Source: an uncultured bacterium (lineage in GTDB: Bacteria; Krumholzibacteriota; Krumholzibacteriia; LZORAL124-64-63). From it: a DNA stretch of 64,000 bases. This document shows, piece after piece, positions 54,872 to 62,210 of the stretch. Location of the stretch: positions 1-64,000 of the forward strand of contig CAIWHK010000040.1 in assembly GCA_903912525.1 (NCBI GenBank). The letters are read 5' to 3'. Every line of letters starts with the position of its first letter. The first letter of the stretch is position 1. The notes beneath the pieces were generated by a model. It did no database searches and was not told the DNA's origin. It saw only the letters and a list, made by a program, of their open reading frames with translations. Made by a program: the position numbers and the translations under genes.

Positions 54872-55309
54872 ATGACACGCCAAGCTCGCCTGCCCATCGC
54901 CCTGCCGATCCTGCTCGCCGCCCTGACCCTGCTGCCAGCCTGCGCCTCGACGCGCGGCGCTCTCGACGGCGCCTGGGAGTGCATCCAGCCGGCCCCGCGC
55001 TCGCCGGAGCAGCGCGAGATCAAGGTCATCGCCAACGGCCACTTCGCGTTCGGGGTCCCGGGGGCCGGCCTGCAGTTGACCGCCGGCGGCGGCACCTGCG
55101 CCTACGATGGCCGCCAGTACACCGAAACGGTGGAGTACCACTGGGTGCCCGCCCTGGTCGGCCGGACCATCGTCTTCGACTGCTCCCTGAAAGATGACCT
55201 CTGGACCCACCGGGCGGTCTTCGAGGCCGGGGGCCAGCGCTTCAACATCGACGAGGTGTGGCGGCGCGTGGGGACGCCGAAGCCGGACGGCTCCAGCGGC
55301 GGCGACTAG
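54872..55309 (+). CDS. Small lipoprotein
   Basis: A 145-residue lipoprotein: basic start TRQARLPIALPILLAALTLL and lipobox LLPAC. The mature part has an even number of beta-like strands (EIKVIANGHFAFGV, GGGTCAYDGRQYTETVEYHW, RTIVFDCSLKDDLW, WRRVGTPKP) and two Cys that may pair, a pattern like small lipocalin-type folds. Function is unknown. GGGGGAGG lies 9 nt before the ATG at 54872. Confidence 0.8.
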   Translation: MTRQARLPIALPILLAALTLLPACASTRGALDGAWECIQPAPRSPEQREIKVIANGHFAFGVPGAGLQLTAGGGTCAYDGRQYTETVEYHWVPALVGRTIVFDCSLKDDLWTHRAVFEAGGQRFNIDEVWRRVGTPKPDGSSGGD

Positions 55310-55314
55310 GGGCG

Positions 55315-55332
55315 ACTTGCGCCGGCGCCAGT
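55315..55332. repeat. Imperfect ACTTGCGCCGGCGCCAGT palindrome
   Basis: An 18-bp copy with one substitution (CAAGT to CCAGT) 5 nt after the lipoprotein stop. Confidence 0.8.
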
Positions 55333-55363
55333 CTGCAACACAAAGCAAAACAACAGATTAACC

Positions 55364-55405
55364 AAAGGCCCCCGTGGCGCAACGCCACCCCCGGGGGCCT
55401 TTTCG
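55364..55405 (+). terminator. Terminator after the lipoprotein gene
   Basis: AAAGGCCCCCG pairs with CGGGGGCCTTT, with an inner TGGCG-CAA-CGCCA hairpin, followed by TTTT. Confidence 0.85.
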
Positions 55406-55422
55406 CCGCGCAAGGCGGCACA

Positions 55423-55436
55423 TATCTTATGATATA
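55423..55436. promoter_or_regulatory. Small AT-rich inverted repeat before the MqsA/Panacea gene
   Basis: ATATCTTATGATAT, with 5-bp arms, lies 70 bp before the start codon in an otherwise GC-rich region and includes a TATGAT -10-like element. It could be the autoregulatory site of the encoded HTH protein. Confidence 0.45.
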
Positions 55437-55505
55437 TTATTGATCGCAAGTGGATCTTAAAATACCATCGCCCCAGCGGTCCCCGAAACCAACCACCGAG
55501 GCTCC

Positions 55506-56462
55506 ATGGCCCAGATCTTCTGCCCCCACTGCGAAACGACGCGCCAGGTGCAGTCGACCACGGCGACCGAGCACGTCGTCGTGCGCGGCGAGGCCATCCC
55601 CGTCACCCGCGAGCACCGGGCCTGCCAGGCCTGCGGCGCCAGCTTCGACCAGCCGGGAGCCCCCGACACCGCGGCCCTCGCCCACGAGGCGTATCGCCGG
55701 AAGGCCGGCCTGCTGTCTCCCGACGAGATCCGCGCCTTTCGGACGGCGCACGACCTGACGCAGCACGAGCTCGGCCGCCTGCTGGGTTGGGGCGGCGCCA
55801 CCGTCAGCCGGTACGAGAACGGGGCGCTGCAGGATGATGCGCACGATCGCGCGCTGCGCCTGCTGATGCGGGCGGGCAACCTGCCGGCATTGATCGAAAG
55901 GTATCCCGAGGCGCTGGCGGCGGACAAATGCCGCGCGATCCTCGCCCGACTGCACGAGGCCACCGCGCCGGGCCCCGGGCTGCTGGCGGACCTCGAGGCG
56001 TTGCTGATCACGCCCGAACCCGACGAAACCAGCGGATTCCGGCGGTTTTCACTCACGAAGTTCTTCGGCGCGACGCTGTTCCTCTGCCGTGACGAGGCCG
56101 TCTCACGCCCCGACCTGAACGGTCTGCTCTGGCGCGCCGACTTCACGCACTATCGCGAGCATAAGACGTCCATCACCGGCGCCCGCTACCTGCGCGGCCC
56201 CTGGGGCCCGGTCGCCGACCGCCACCATCTCCTGTTCGCCTACCTGCTGGAATGCACCAGCCAACTGGTTGAAGGCCCCGCCCCCGAGACCCTGCGCGCC
56301 GCCGCACCGCCCGACCTGGCGATGTTCACGGACCCTGAGCTGCAATCCCTGCTGGCCGCGAAGGCAAGCGCGGCCCCACCACAGGACGACCGCGCCTATC
56401 GCGAAACCGCCCCCGGCCAGCCCATCTCCTACCGTTACGCCCAATACCTGCAGCAGCCCTGA
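55506..56462 (+). CDS. MqsA-type zinc-finger/HTH regulator fused to a Panacea (DUF4065) domain
   Basis: The N-terminus has two CxxC pairs (FCPHC, CQACG) as in YgiT/MqsA zinc fingers. An XRE-type HTH follows (about 78-125; LTQHELGRLLGWGGATVSRYENG). Residues about 170-280 resemble the Panacea/SocA antitoxin domain (SLTKFFGATLFLCRDEAV, HKTSITGARYLRGPWGPVAD). Such proteins are antitoxins or proteolytic adaptors, usually beside a toxin gene. Here no toxin-like gene of convincing quality is adjacent: upstream is a terminator and downstream a GH16 gene. Length is 318 residues. Orphan antitoxin or regulator is the best reading. Confidence 0.83.
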   Translation: MAQIFCPHCETTRQVQSTTATEHVVVRGEAIPVTREHRACQACGASFDQPGAPDTAALAHEAYRRKAGLLSPDEIRAFRTAHDLTQHELGRLLGWGGATVSRYENGALQDDAHDRALRLLMRAGNLPALIERYPEALAADKCRAILARLHEATAPGPGLLADLEALLITPEPDETSGFRRFSLTKFFGATLFLCRDEAVSRPDLNGLLWRADFTHYREHKTSITGARYLRGPWGPVADRHHLLFAYLLECTSQLVEGPAPETLRAAAPPDLAMFTDPELQSLLAAKASAAPPQDDRAYRETAPGQPISYRYAQYLQQP

Positions 56463-56491
56463 AAATCGGCCCCGCGAAAGACGCTTTATCA

Positions 56492-56520
56492 TTGTGCGGC
56501 GACCGCACAAAGTATATGAT
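56492..56520 (+). promoter_or_regulatory. Promoter with overlapping inverted repeat before the GH16 gene
   Basis: TTGTGCGG-CGA-CCGCACAA (56492-56510) overlaps a possible -35 TTGTGC, and TATGAT at 56515-56520 follows at a 17-bp spacing. The arrangement is typical of a repressor operator on a promoter, about 95 bp before the GH16 start. Confidence 0.65.
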
Positions 56521-56615
56521 CTTCCTGCAAAAAAGACGACGCCTTCTGTCCTGGCTCCCCGCCAGTTCTGTCCGCGCCGCCCAACGGCGATCGCCACTGC
56601 CGAAGGAATGAAGCC

Positions 56616-58415
56616 ATGCGCAAGCCCGCCCTGCTGCTCGCCCTCCTGATGATCCTCACGCTCGCCGGCTCGGCCCGCGCCCAGGTTGGTTCCCTTCTCT
56701 GGGAAGACAACTTCGACACGCTGGACAACTGGCTGAAGATCACCGGCAACGGCAGCTGGGGCTGGGGCAACGGCGAGCTCGAGTACTACCACAACGACAA
56801 CGTGTCGATTGCCGACGTGCCGGGCGAGACGGGCAACAAGGCGCTGCGCATCATCGCCAAGGCGCAGAGCGGCGCCGGCATCGTCGACCAGTGGGGCAAC
56901 CCGCTCAGCTACACGTCGGGCAAGGTGACGACCGAGTCGTTCGTGTCGGTGAAGTACGGCATGATCGAGGCGCGCGTGCGCGTGCCCAACCTGAACAACG
57001 GCGGCTGGCCCGCGCTGTGGATGCTGGGCACGACGACGTACAACTGGCCCATGAGCGGCGAAGTCGACCTGTTCGAGATGGGCGCCTCGAAGGCGTTCCG
57101 CGACCTGCACGACACGCACAACGGCGGCAACGGGCTGAACAACTCGACGGTCAACCAGATGACGGGCGCGAATCTCATCTATTACTCGCCGGGCGCGGTC
57201 AATGCGGGCAATCCGTCGGGCGCCGCGAGCATCGCCTACGACCCGACCGACATCTACGATCGCCCCTACTACAGCATGACCACGCCGCTGAACGACCGCT
57301 TCGTCATCTATCGCCTGTACTGGGACGACGCGACGATGCGCATGACCGTCACCGACGGCGGCGTCGAGCGCGACCTGTACGAGTATCCGTTCACGATCAC
57401 GGCCGACTCGGACGAGTTCCAGAAGCCGTTCTACCTGATCGCGAACCTGGCCATCGGCGGCGCCTACACCGACTGCTACCGCCTGGGCGACCCGGGCAGC
57501 GGCTTGCCGATCTCGATGCCGCTGCCGGCGACGATGTACGTCGACTACGTGCGCGTCTACGAGTGGAACGGCAAGGGCGAGGTGCGCATGGGGCCGCCCG
57601 TCGCCAAGCACGGCAAGTACGGCCTGTACACCGACATGACGCCGACGAACGAACAGGTCACCATCGGCACCGACGCCAACATCTACGTGTGGGAGAGCAC
57701 GCTCATCAACGGCACCACCACGCCGTACGAGGGCAGCAACGTCCTGGCCTGGAAGACCAACGGCAAGGGCTGGTTCGGCGCCGGCATCATGAACGTGCAA
57801 CCGCTGAACCTGTTCGACTTCGGTGCGGGTTGGCTCAAGTTCCGCATCAAGATCCCGGCCAACGTCACGTTCAAGATCGGCATCATCGACAAGTGGGGGA
57901 ACCAGAACTACGTCGAGTTCCCCGCGAACACGACGAAGTACGGCCTGGTGCGCAACGGCCAGTGGGGCCAGGCGGCGATCCCGGTGATCGACATCCGCGG
58001 CACCGCGATGGACCTGCGCATGCTGAGCTACTCGTTCGTGATCCTCGAGCAGTACGGCGCCAACTGCGAGTTCGGCCTCGACGACATCTACTGGGATGCC
58101 GGCTACGTCGCGGGCACCGACCAGCCGACCGGCACGCCCGGCTCCTCGCTGCTGATGAGCAACTCGCCGAACCCGTTCAACGCCTCGACCGAACTGCGCT
58201 TCGAAATGCCGGCCGACGCCCAGTACGTCATCAACGTGTACGACGCCGCGGGCGCGCGGGTGCGCACGTTCAGCGGGCTGGGCCGCGCGGGCATCAACAC
58301 GGTGCCCTGGGACGGTCGCGACGAGCAGGGCGCCAACGCCGCGTCGGGCGTCTACTACTACCGCCTCGAGACCGGCGGGGGCGCGGACAGCGGGAAGATG
58401 GTGTTGATCAAGTAG
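56616..58415 (+). CDS. Secreted GH16 beta-glucanase with FlgD-like C-terminus
   Basis: Signal peptide at 1-22 (LLLALLMILTLAGSARA). The GH16 domain covers about 25-315: FVSVKYGMIEARVRVPN, WPALWMLG, and the catalytic motif GEVDLFEMG with Glu149, Asp151 and Glu154. It ends with VDYVRVYEWN. This fits laminarinase-type endo-beta-1,3-glucanases. Residues about 325-500 form a second beta-domain (GSNVLAWKTNGKGWFGAGIM, KFRIKIPANVTFKIGI) resembling a carbohydrate-binding module. The last 85 are a FlgD-like domain (NSPNPFNAST, WDGRDEQGANAASGVYYYRL). It suggests use of algal or fungal glucans. Confidence 0.93.
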   Translation: MRKPALLLALLMILTLAGSARAQVGSLLWEDNFDTLDNWLKITGNGSWGWGNGELEYYHNDNVSIADVPGETGNKALRIIAKAQSGAGIVDQWGNPLSYTSGKVTTESFVSVKYGMIEARVRVPNLNNGGWPALWMLGTTTYNWPMSGEVDLFEMGASKAFRDLHDTHNGGNGLNNSTVNQMTGANLIYYSPGAVNAGNPSGAASIAYDPTDIYDRPYYSMTTPLNDRFVIYRLYWDDATMRMTVTDGGVERDLYEYPFTITADSDEFQKPFYLIANLAIGGAYTDCYRLGDPGSGLPISMPLPATMYVDYVRVYEWNGKGEVRMGPPVAKHGKYGLYTDMTPTNEQVTIGTDANIYVWESTLINGTTTPYEGSNVLAWKTNGKGWFGAGIMNVQPLNLFDFGAGWLKFRIKIPANVTFKIGIIDKWGNQNYVEFPANTTKYGLVRNGQWGQAAIPVIDIRGTAMDLRMLSYSFVILEQYGANCEFGLDDIYWDAGYVAGTDQPTGTPGSSLLMSNSPNPFNASTELRFEMPADAQYVINVYDAAGARVRTFSGLGRAGINTVPWDGRDEQGANAASGVYYYRLETGGGADSGKMVLIK

Positions 58416-58420
58416 GCGCG

Positions 58421-58438
58421 ACTTGCGCCGGCGCAAGT
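58421..58438. repeat. ACTTGCGCCGGCGCAAGT palindrome
   Basis: A perfect 18-bp palindrome 5 nt after the GH16 stop codon. Confidence 0.9.
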
Positions 58439-58500
58439 GACGGCCGGCAATCGGCGTCGGGCGCGGCGGTCGTCCGCATCTGCGTGTGTGTTTGTGTTAG

Positions 58501-58547
58501 CGAGGTCTGCCTAACCCGTCGCCTGATGGCGGGTGCGGCAGGCCTCG
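58501..58547. repeat. Intergenic stem-loop
   Basis: CGAGGTCTGCC and GGCAGGCCTCG form an 11-bp stem with one T-G wobble; inside, CCCG..GCC can pair with GGCGGG around TGAT. No T-tract follows. It could be a terminator-like or RNA-stability element. Confidence 0.6.
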
Positions 58548-58589
58548 TTGCGTTGGGTGCCGGGCGACTTGCCATTGCACCCGACCCGC

Positions 58590-58607
58590 ACTTGCGCCGG
58601 CACAAGT
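58590..58607. repeat. Imperfect ACTTGCGCCGGCACAAGT palindrome
   Basis: An 18-bp copy with one substitution (GCGCAAGT to GCACAAGT). Confidence 0.8.
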
Positions 58608-58729
58608 CGACTCATCCGCCCCCTTTCATCACCGTCGTCGATTGACCCATACGGGCGGTCGTGCCACAATCGCCGGGATTCAAGTCACACGGGCGCCCGG
58701 ATTTCCGCAGGACAGGGGGGAAAGCAGAC

Positions 58730-58954
58730 ATGTCGTTCATGACGTCGCTCGCCCTGGTCCTGCTCATCGCCGCCGTCCTGTTCCCCGCCCCGGCCCACGC
58801 CTACGTCGATCCCGGCACCGGCAGCATGGTCCTGCAGGGCATCATCGCCGCGGTCCTGGGCCTCGGCCTGACCCTCAAGCTCACGTGGCGCCGGATCCGC
58901 AGGCGGTTGACCGGAAAATCTTCCCGGGACAATGAGACCGATGCCGACCAGTGA
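58730..58954 (+). CDS. Small YVDPGTGS-motif membrane protein
   Basis: A 74-residue protein: a hydrophobic leader (MTSLALVLLIAAVLFPAPAH, possibly cut after AHA), then YVDPGTGSMVLQG, a second hydrophobic helix (IIAAVLGLGLTLKL) and a basic tail (RRIRRRLTGK). I recall small proteins with this motif beside genes for surface-glycan modification, but function is not established. The ATG at 58730 follows GGGGGGAAAG. It overlaps the methyltransferase gene by 23 bp. Confidence 0.8.
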   Translation: MSFMTSLALVLLIAAVLFPAPAHAYVDPGTGSMVLQGIIAAVLGLGLTLKLTWRRIRRRLTGKSSRDNETDADQ

Positions 58955-60326
58955 CGGCCGCCTCGCCTCGTCGTTCCGCGACCCCAGCGGATTCCTGTTC
59001 ACGCACGACGGCCGCCTCTACCGCCAGGTGAACCGCGTCTACGCGGACGACTTCCGGCTCCTCAACGACTCCGGCCTGTGCAAAACGCTCACCGAAAAAG
59101 GCCTGCTGGTCCCCCATCGCGAAGCGCCGCTGGCGCTGGCCCGCACGGCCGACGCCATCGCCGTTCTCGAGCCCGGGCCCATCCCGTTCATCAGCTACCC
59201 GTACGAGTGGTGCTTCACGCAACTGAAGGATGCCGCGCTGGCCACGCTGCGGATCCAGTCGCTGGCGCTGGAGCGGGGGATGGTGCTGAAGGATGCCTCG
59301 GCCTACAACGTGCAGTTCCATCAAGCGCGGCCCGTGTTCATCGACACGCTCTCGTTCGCGGCGTATCGCGAGGGCGAGCCGTGGGTGGCCTACCGCCAGT
59401 TCTGCCAGCACTTCCTGGCCCCGCTCGCGCTGATGGCGCGGTGCGATGTCCGGCTGGGCGCCCTGCTGCGCGAGCACATCGACGGCGTGCCGCTGGACCT
59501 GGCCGCGCGCCTGCTGCCCTGGCGGACGCGGCTGCAACCGGCGCTGCTCATGCACATCCATGCGCATGCGGCGAGCCAGAAGAAGCATGCCGATCGCGGG
59601 GGCTCCGCGCGTGCAGTCAATGTGTCGCGGCGCGCGATGGAGGGCCTCGTCGACAACCTGCGCCAGGCCGTGCAGCGACTGCATTGGCGCGCCGGCGCCA
59701 CCGAGTGGGGCGACTACTACAGCGACACGAACTACTCCGACGCCGCGCTCGAGCACAAGAAGACGCTGGTCGCGGCGTTCCTGGACGAAACAGACGAAGG
59801 CATCGTCTGGGACCTCGGCGCCAACAACGGCCTGTTCAGCCGACTGGCCGTCGAAAGGGGCCGCCTCGTCATCGCCGCCGATGTCGACCCGGTGGCCGTC
59901 GAGTTGAACTGGCAGGCCTGTCGGCAGGGGCAACAACCGCTGATGCTGCCGCTGCTGGCGGACCTGACGAACCCCAGCCCGGCGCTGGGCTGGGCGCACG
60001 CCGAGCGGATGTCGCTGCTGCAGCGCGGGCCCGCCGACACCGTCATGGCGCTGGCGCTGGTGCACCACCTGGCGATCAGCAACAACGTGCCGCTGCCGGT
60101 GCTGGCGTCGTTCTTCGCGGCGGCCGGCCGCCATCTCATCGTCGAGTTCGTCCCCAAAGCCGACTCGCAGGTGCAGCGCCTGCTGGCCACGCGCGCCGAC
60201 ATCTTCCCCGACTACCACCTCGAGGGCTTCCGCGCCGCCTTCGGCGAGCACTTCGCGATCGTGAAGGAAGCGCCCATCGCCGACACTGAGCGGACGCTGC
60301 TTCTCATGCGCCGGAAGAACGCATGA
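58932..60326 (+). CDS. NoeA-like class I SAM-dependent methyltransferase
   Basis: A 464-residue protein. The first 280 residues contain the NoeA-type arrangement: DPSGFLFTHDGRLYRQVN, SYPYEWCFTQLKDAALATL, LKDASAYNVQFHQARPVFID and PWVAYRQFCQHFLAPLAL, partly reminiscent of a kinase-like fold. The methyltransferase domain follows, with motif I VWDLGANNGLFSRLA near residue 293 and motif II AADVDPVAVELNW. Relatives were named for rhizobial nodulation factor modification. Substrate here is unknown, probably a glycan or lipid headgroup given its neighbours. It is coupled at both ends (23-bp overlap before, ATGA after). Confidence 0.82.
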   Translation: MRPMPTSDGRLASSFRDPSGFLFTHDGRLYRQVNRVYADDFRLLNDSGLCKTLTEKGLLVPHREAPLALARTADAIAVLEPGPIPFISYPYEWCFTQLKDAALATLRIQSLALERGMVLKDASAYNVQFHQARPVFIDTLSFAAYREGEPWVAYRQFCQHFLAPLALMARCDVRLGALLREHIDGVPLDLAARLLPWRTRLQPALLMHIHAHAASQKKHADRGGSARAVNVSRRAMEGLVDNLRQAVQRLHWRAGATEWGDYYSDTNYSDAALEHKKTLVAAFLDETDEGIVWDLGANNGLFSRLAVERGRLVIAADVDPVAVELNWQACRQGQQPLMLPLLADLTNPSPALGWAHAERMSLLQRGPADTVMALALVHHLAISNNVPLPVLASFFAAAGRHLIVEFVPKADSQVQRLLATRADIFPDYHLEGFRAAFGEHFAIVKEAPIADTERTLLLMRRKNA

Positions 60327-62077
60327 CCCGGCGCGATGGGTGGCTGCCGCTGGCCGCGGCGACATTTGCCTTCATGACGGGCGCCTTCTATGCCGCGCCC
60401 GCCACCGTCTACCTCTTCAACGCCAGCGAGGTGACCACGCCGCTGGGCGCGGTGATCGGCGCCTCCTGGCCGCTGCAGGCCGGCGTGCTGGCGTTCGTCG
60501 CGATCGTCGGCGTGCTCGGCCGCGCGCGCGGGCGCATGATCCTGGCCGCGGTGCTGCTCGCGCTGGCCGCGCTGCTGTACGTGCAGGGCAACGTCCTGGT
60601 CCGCGACTACGGCAAGTTCGACGGCAGCGACATCGCCTGGTCGCGGCATCGCCTGGCCGGCGCGCTGGAGGTTGCGGCGTGGCTGGGCGTGCTGGCGGCG
60701 GCGGTGGCGATGCACCGGCGGTTGTGGAAAGCGGCGACGGCGGTTTCCCTGGCGCTGGTCGTGCTGTGCGGCGTGTCGCTGGGCGGCCACCTGCTGGCGG
60801 GCCGCACGTTTGCGCACGCCACCGCGTCGGGCCTCGACGACCGGTTCACGCAGTTCTCGCCCGAGCGCAACGCCCTGGTCATCGTCCTGGACGCGTTTGC
60901 CTCGCCGGTGTTCGAGCAGATGCTGGCCGATGATCCGCAGTGGCGCACGCGGCTGGACGGCTTCACCTGGTATCGCGACGCGTTGGCGGCGTACCCGACC
61001 ACGCTGCCGTCGATCCCCGCCATCCTGTCGGGGCGCACCACCGACAATGCGCAACCGGTGAAGGCCTTCCTGCGCGAGAGCCTGTCGCAGGCGTCGCTGC
61101 CGGTGGTGCTGCAGCAGCACGGCTTCGCCACCACCACGATCACAGAGCCCATCTACGGCGAGTACCTGGCGAACGTGCCCTGCGCGAGCACGGTCTCGTT
61201 CCTCGACGCGCTGCCGCAGAACCGCAGCCGGCGCGACGCGCTGCTGGTCTGGAACGTGGCGCTGTTCCGGTATGCGCCGCACCACCTGAAGATGCGCGTG
61301 TACCGCGACCAGCGCTGGCTGTTGCGCGGGGGCGAGGCGTCGTCGTCAGCATCCCTGCCGTACGCCGCGGCCGAGCCCTGGTGCGCGCCCTCGCCCAACC
61401 AGCAGGCCGGCCGCATCCTGCAGCAGCAGCTGCTGGCGAAGGCGACGGCCGGCAGCCCGCGCCCCACGTTCAAGTTCCTGCACTTCTTCACCACCCACAT
61501 GCCGTACTTCCTGGCGGCCGACGGCACGCAGCTGACGCAGCAGCAGTCCCAGGCGATGACCGAGGCGCAGGCGGTGGGGCCGCAGAGTGCGGCCGGGCTG
61601 GACCAGGTGCTGGAGATCCTCGACCGGCTCGAGGCCCTCGGCATCCGCGACGAGACCCTTGTGATCCTGACCGGCGACCACGGCAGCCACCTCGAGCTGA
61701 TCCCCGGCGCCGCCGAAGCCGCGGCCGCTGCGGGGCGTCCCTCGCCCACCCGGATGCTGCCGCTGCTGCTGGTGCGGCCGCTGAAGGCGACCGGCACGCT
61801 GAAGGTGTCCGAGGCGCCCGTGAGCCTGACGGACATCCCGGCGACCGTCGCGCAGGCGATGGGTGTGGCGGCTCCGTTCCCGGGCGTCGCGCTGGGGGAT
61901 GTTCCGGAGGCCGCGCCCAGGCTGCGCACCTGCTACGACTACACCTGGATGCACGATTACTGGTGGGAGGAGTACTTGCCGCCCATGACGGCGTTCGAGG
62001 TGAACGGGGCGGTCCGGGATCCGGCCTCGTGGGGCGAGGGCAGTCTTCTGACGACCGGCGTATCTTCAACAAAATAA
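60323..62077 (+). CDS. Membrane-bound sulfatase/phosphatase-superfamily protein
   Basis: A 584-residue protein with 4-5 N-terminal membrane helices (about 8-170) and an alkaline-phosphatase-superfamily domain outside. Metal and catalytic sites are visible: VIVLDAFASP (Asp), AAYPTTLPSIPAILSG (nucleophile Thr), FLHFFTTHMPYFL (His) and LTGDHGSH (Asp-His). This layout is shared by phosphoethanolamine or phosphoglycerol transferases such as LtaS/EptA and membrane sulfatases. With Thr and no Cys/Ser-x-Pro-x-Arg motif it is more likely a transferase or phosphatase than a sulfatase. It forms an operon with the YVDPGTGS protein and the methyltransferase. Confidence 0.85.
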   Translation: MTRRDGWLPLAAATFAFMTGAFYAAPATVYLFNASEVTTPLGAVIGASWPLQAGVLAFVAIVGVLGRARGRMILAAVLLALAALLYVQGNVLVRDYGKFDGSDIAWSRHRLAGALEVAAWLGVLAAAVAMHRRLWKAATAVSLALVVLCGVSLGGHLLAGRTFAHATASGLDDRFTQFSPERNALVIVLDAFASPVFEQMLADDPQWRTRLDGFTWYRDALAAYPTTLPSIPAILSGRTTDNAQPVKAFLRESLSQASLPVVLQQHGFATTTITEPIYGEYLANVPCASTVSFLDALPQNRSRRDALLVWNVALFRYAPHHLKMRVYRDQRWLLRGGEASSSASLPYAAAEPWCAPSPNQQAGRILQQQLLAKATAGSPRPTFKFLHFFTTHMPYFLAADGTQLTQQQSQAMTEAQAVGPQSAAGLDQVLEILDRLEALGIRDETLVILTGDHGSHLELIPGAAEAAAAAGRPSPTRMLPLLLVRPLKATGTLKVSEAPVSLTDIPATVAQAMGVAAPFPGVALGDVPEAAPRLRTCYDYTWMHDYWWEEYLPPMTAFEVNGAVRDPASWGEGSLLTTGVSSTK

Positions 62078-62141
62078 ATACGTTATATCCATCGCCGGCC
62101 GGGTGCGGCCGGGCCGCCGATCCCACCTTCCTAATCCCGAC

Positions 62142-62170
62142 TTGAATCACTCGGGATCATTTGTTATGCT
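62142..62170 (+). promoter_or_regulatory. Candidate sigma-70-type promoter
   Basis: TTGAAT (62142-62147), a 17-bp spacer and TATGCT (62165-62170), 41 bp before the start of the final gene. Confidence 0.6.
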
Positions 62171-62210
62171 CAATAGAACCATTTTTTGACACCACCTGAG
62201 GAGTCGCCCC

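Larger units (their letters stand above)
58416..58729. other. Intergenic region with two palindromes and a hairpin
   Basis: This 314-bp gap separates the GH16 gene from the YVDPGTGS operon. It holds palindromes at 58421-58438 and 58590-58607 and a stem-loop at 58501-58547. No gene was recognised; the operon promoter should lie in 58610-58715. Confidence 0.5.

Noticed and set aside
55437-56146. Antisense frames as a toxin partner for the Panacea-type protein
   Set aside because: They lie opposite the regulator gene, are Ser/Arg/Ala-rich and have no toxin motif.
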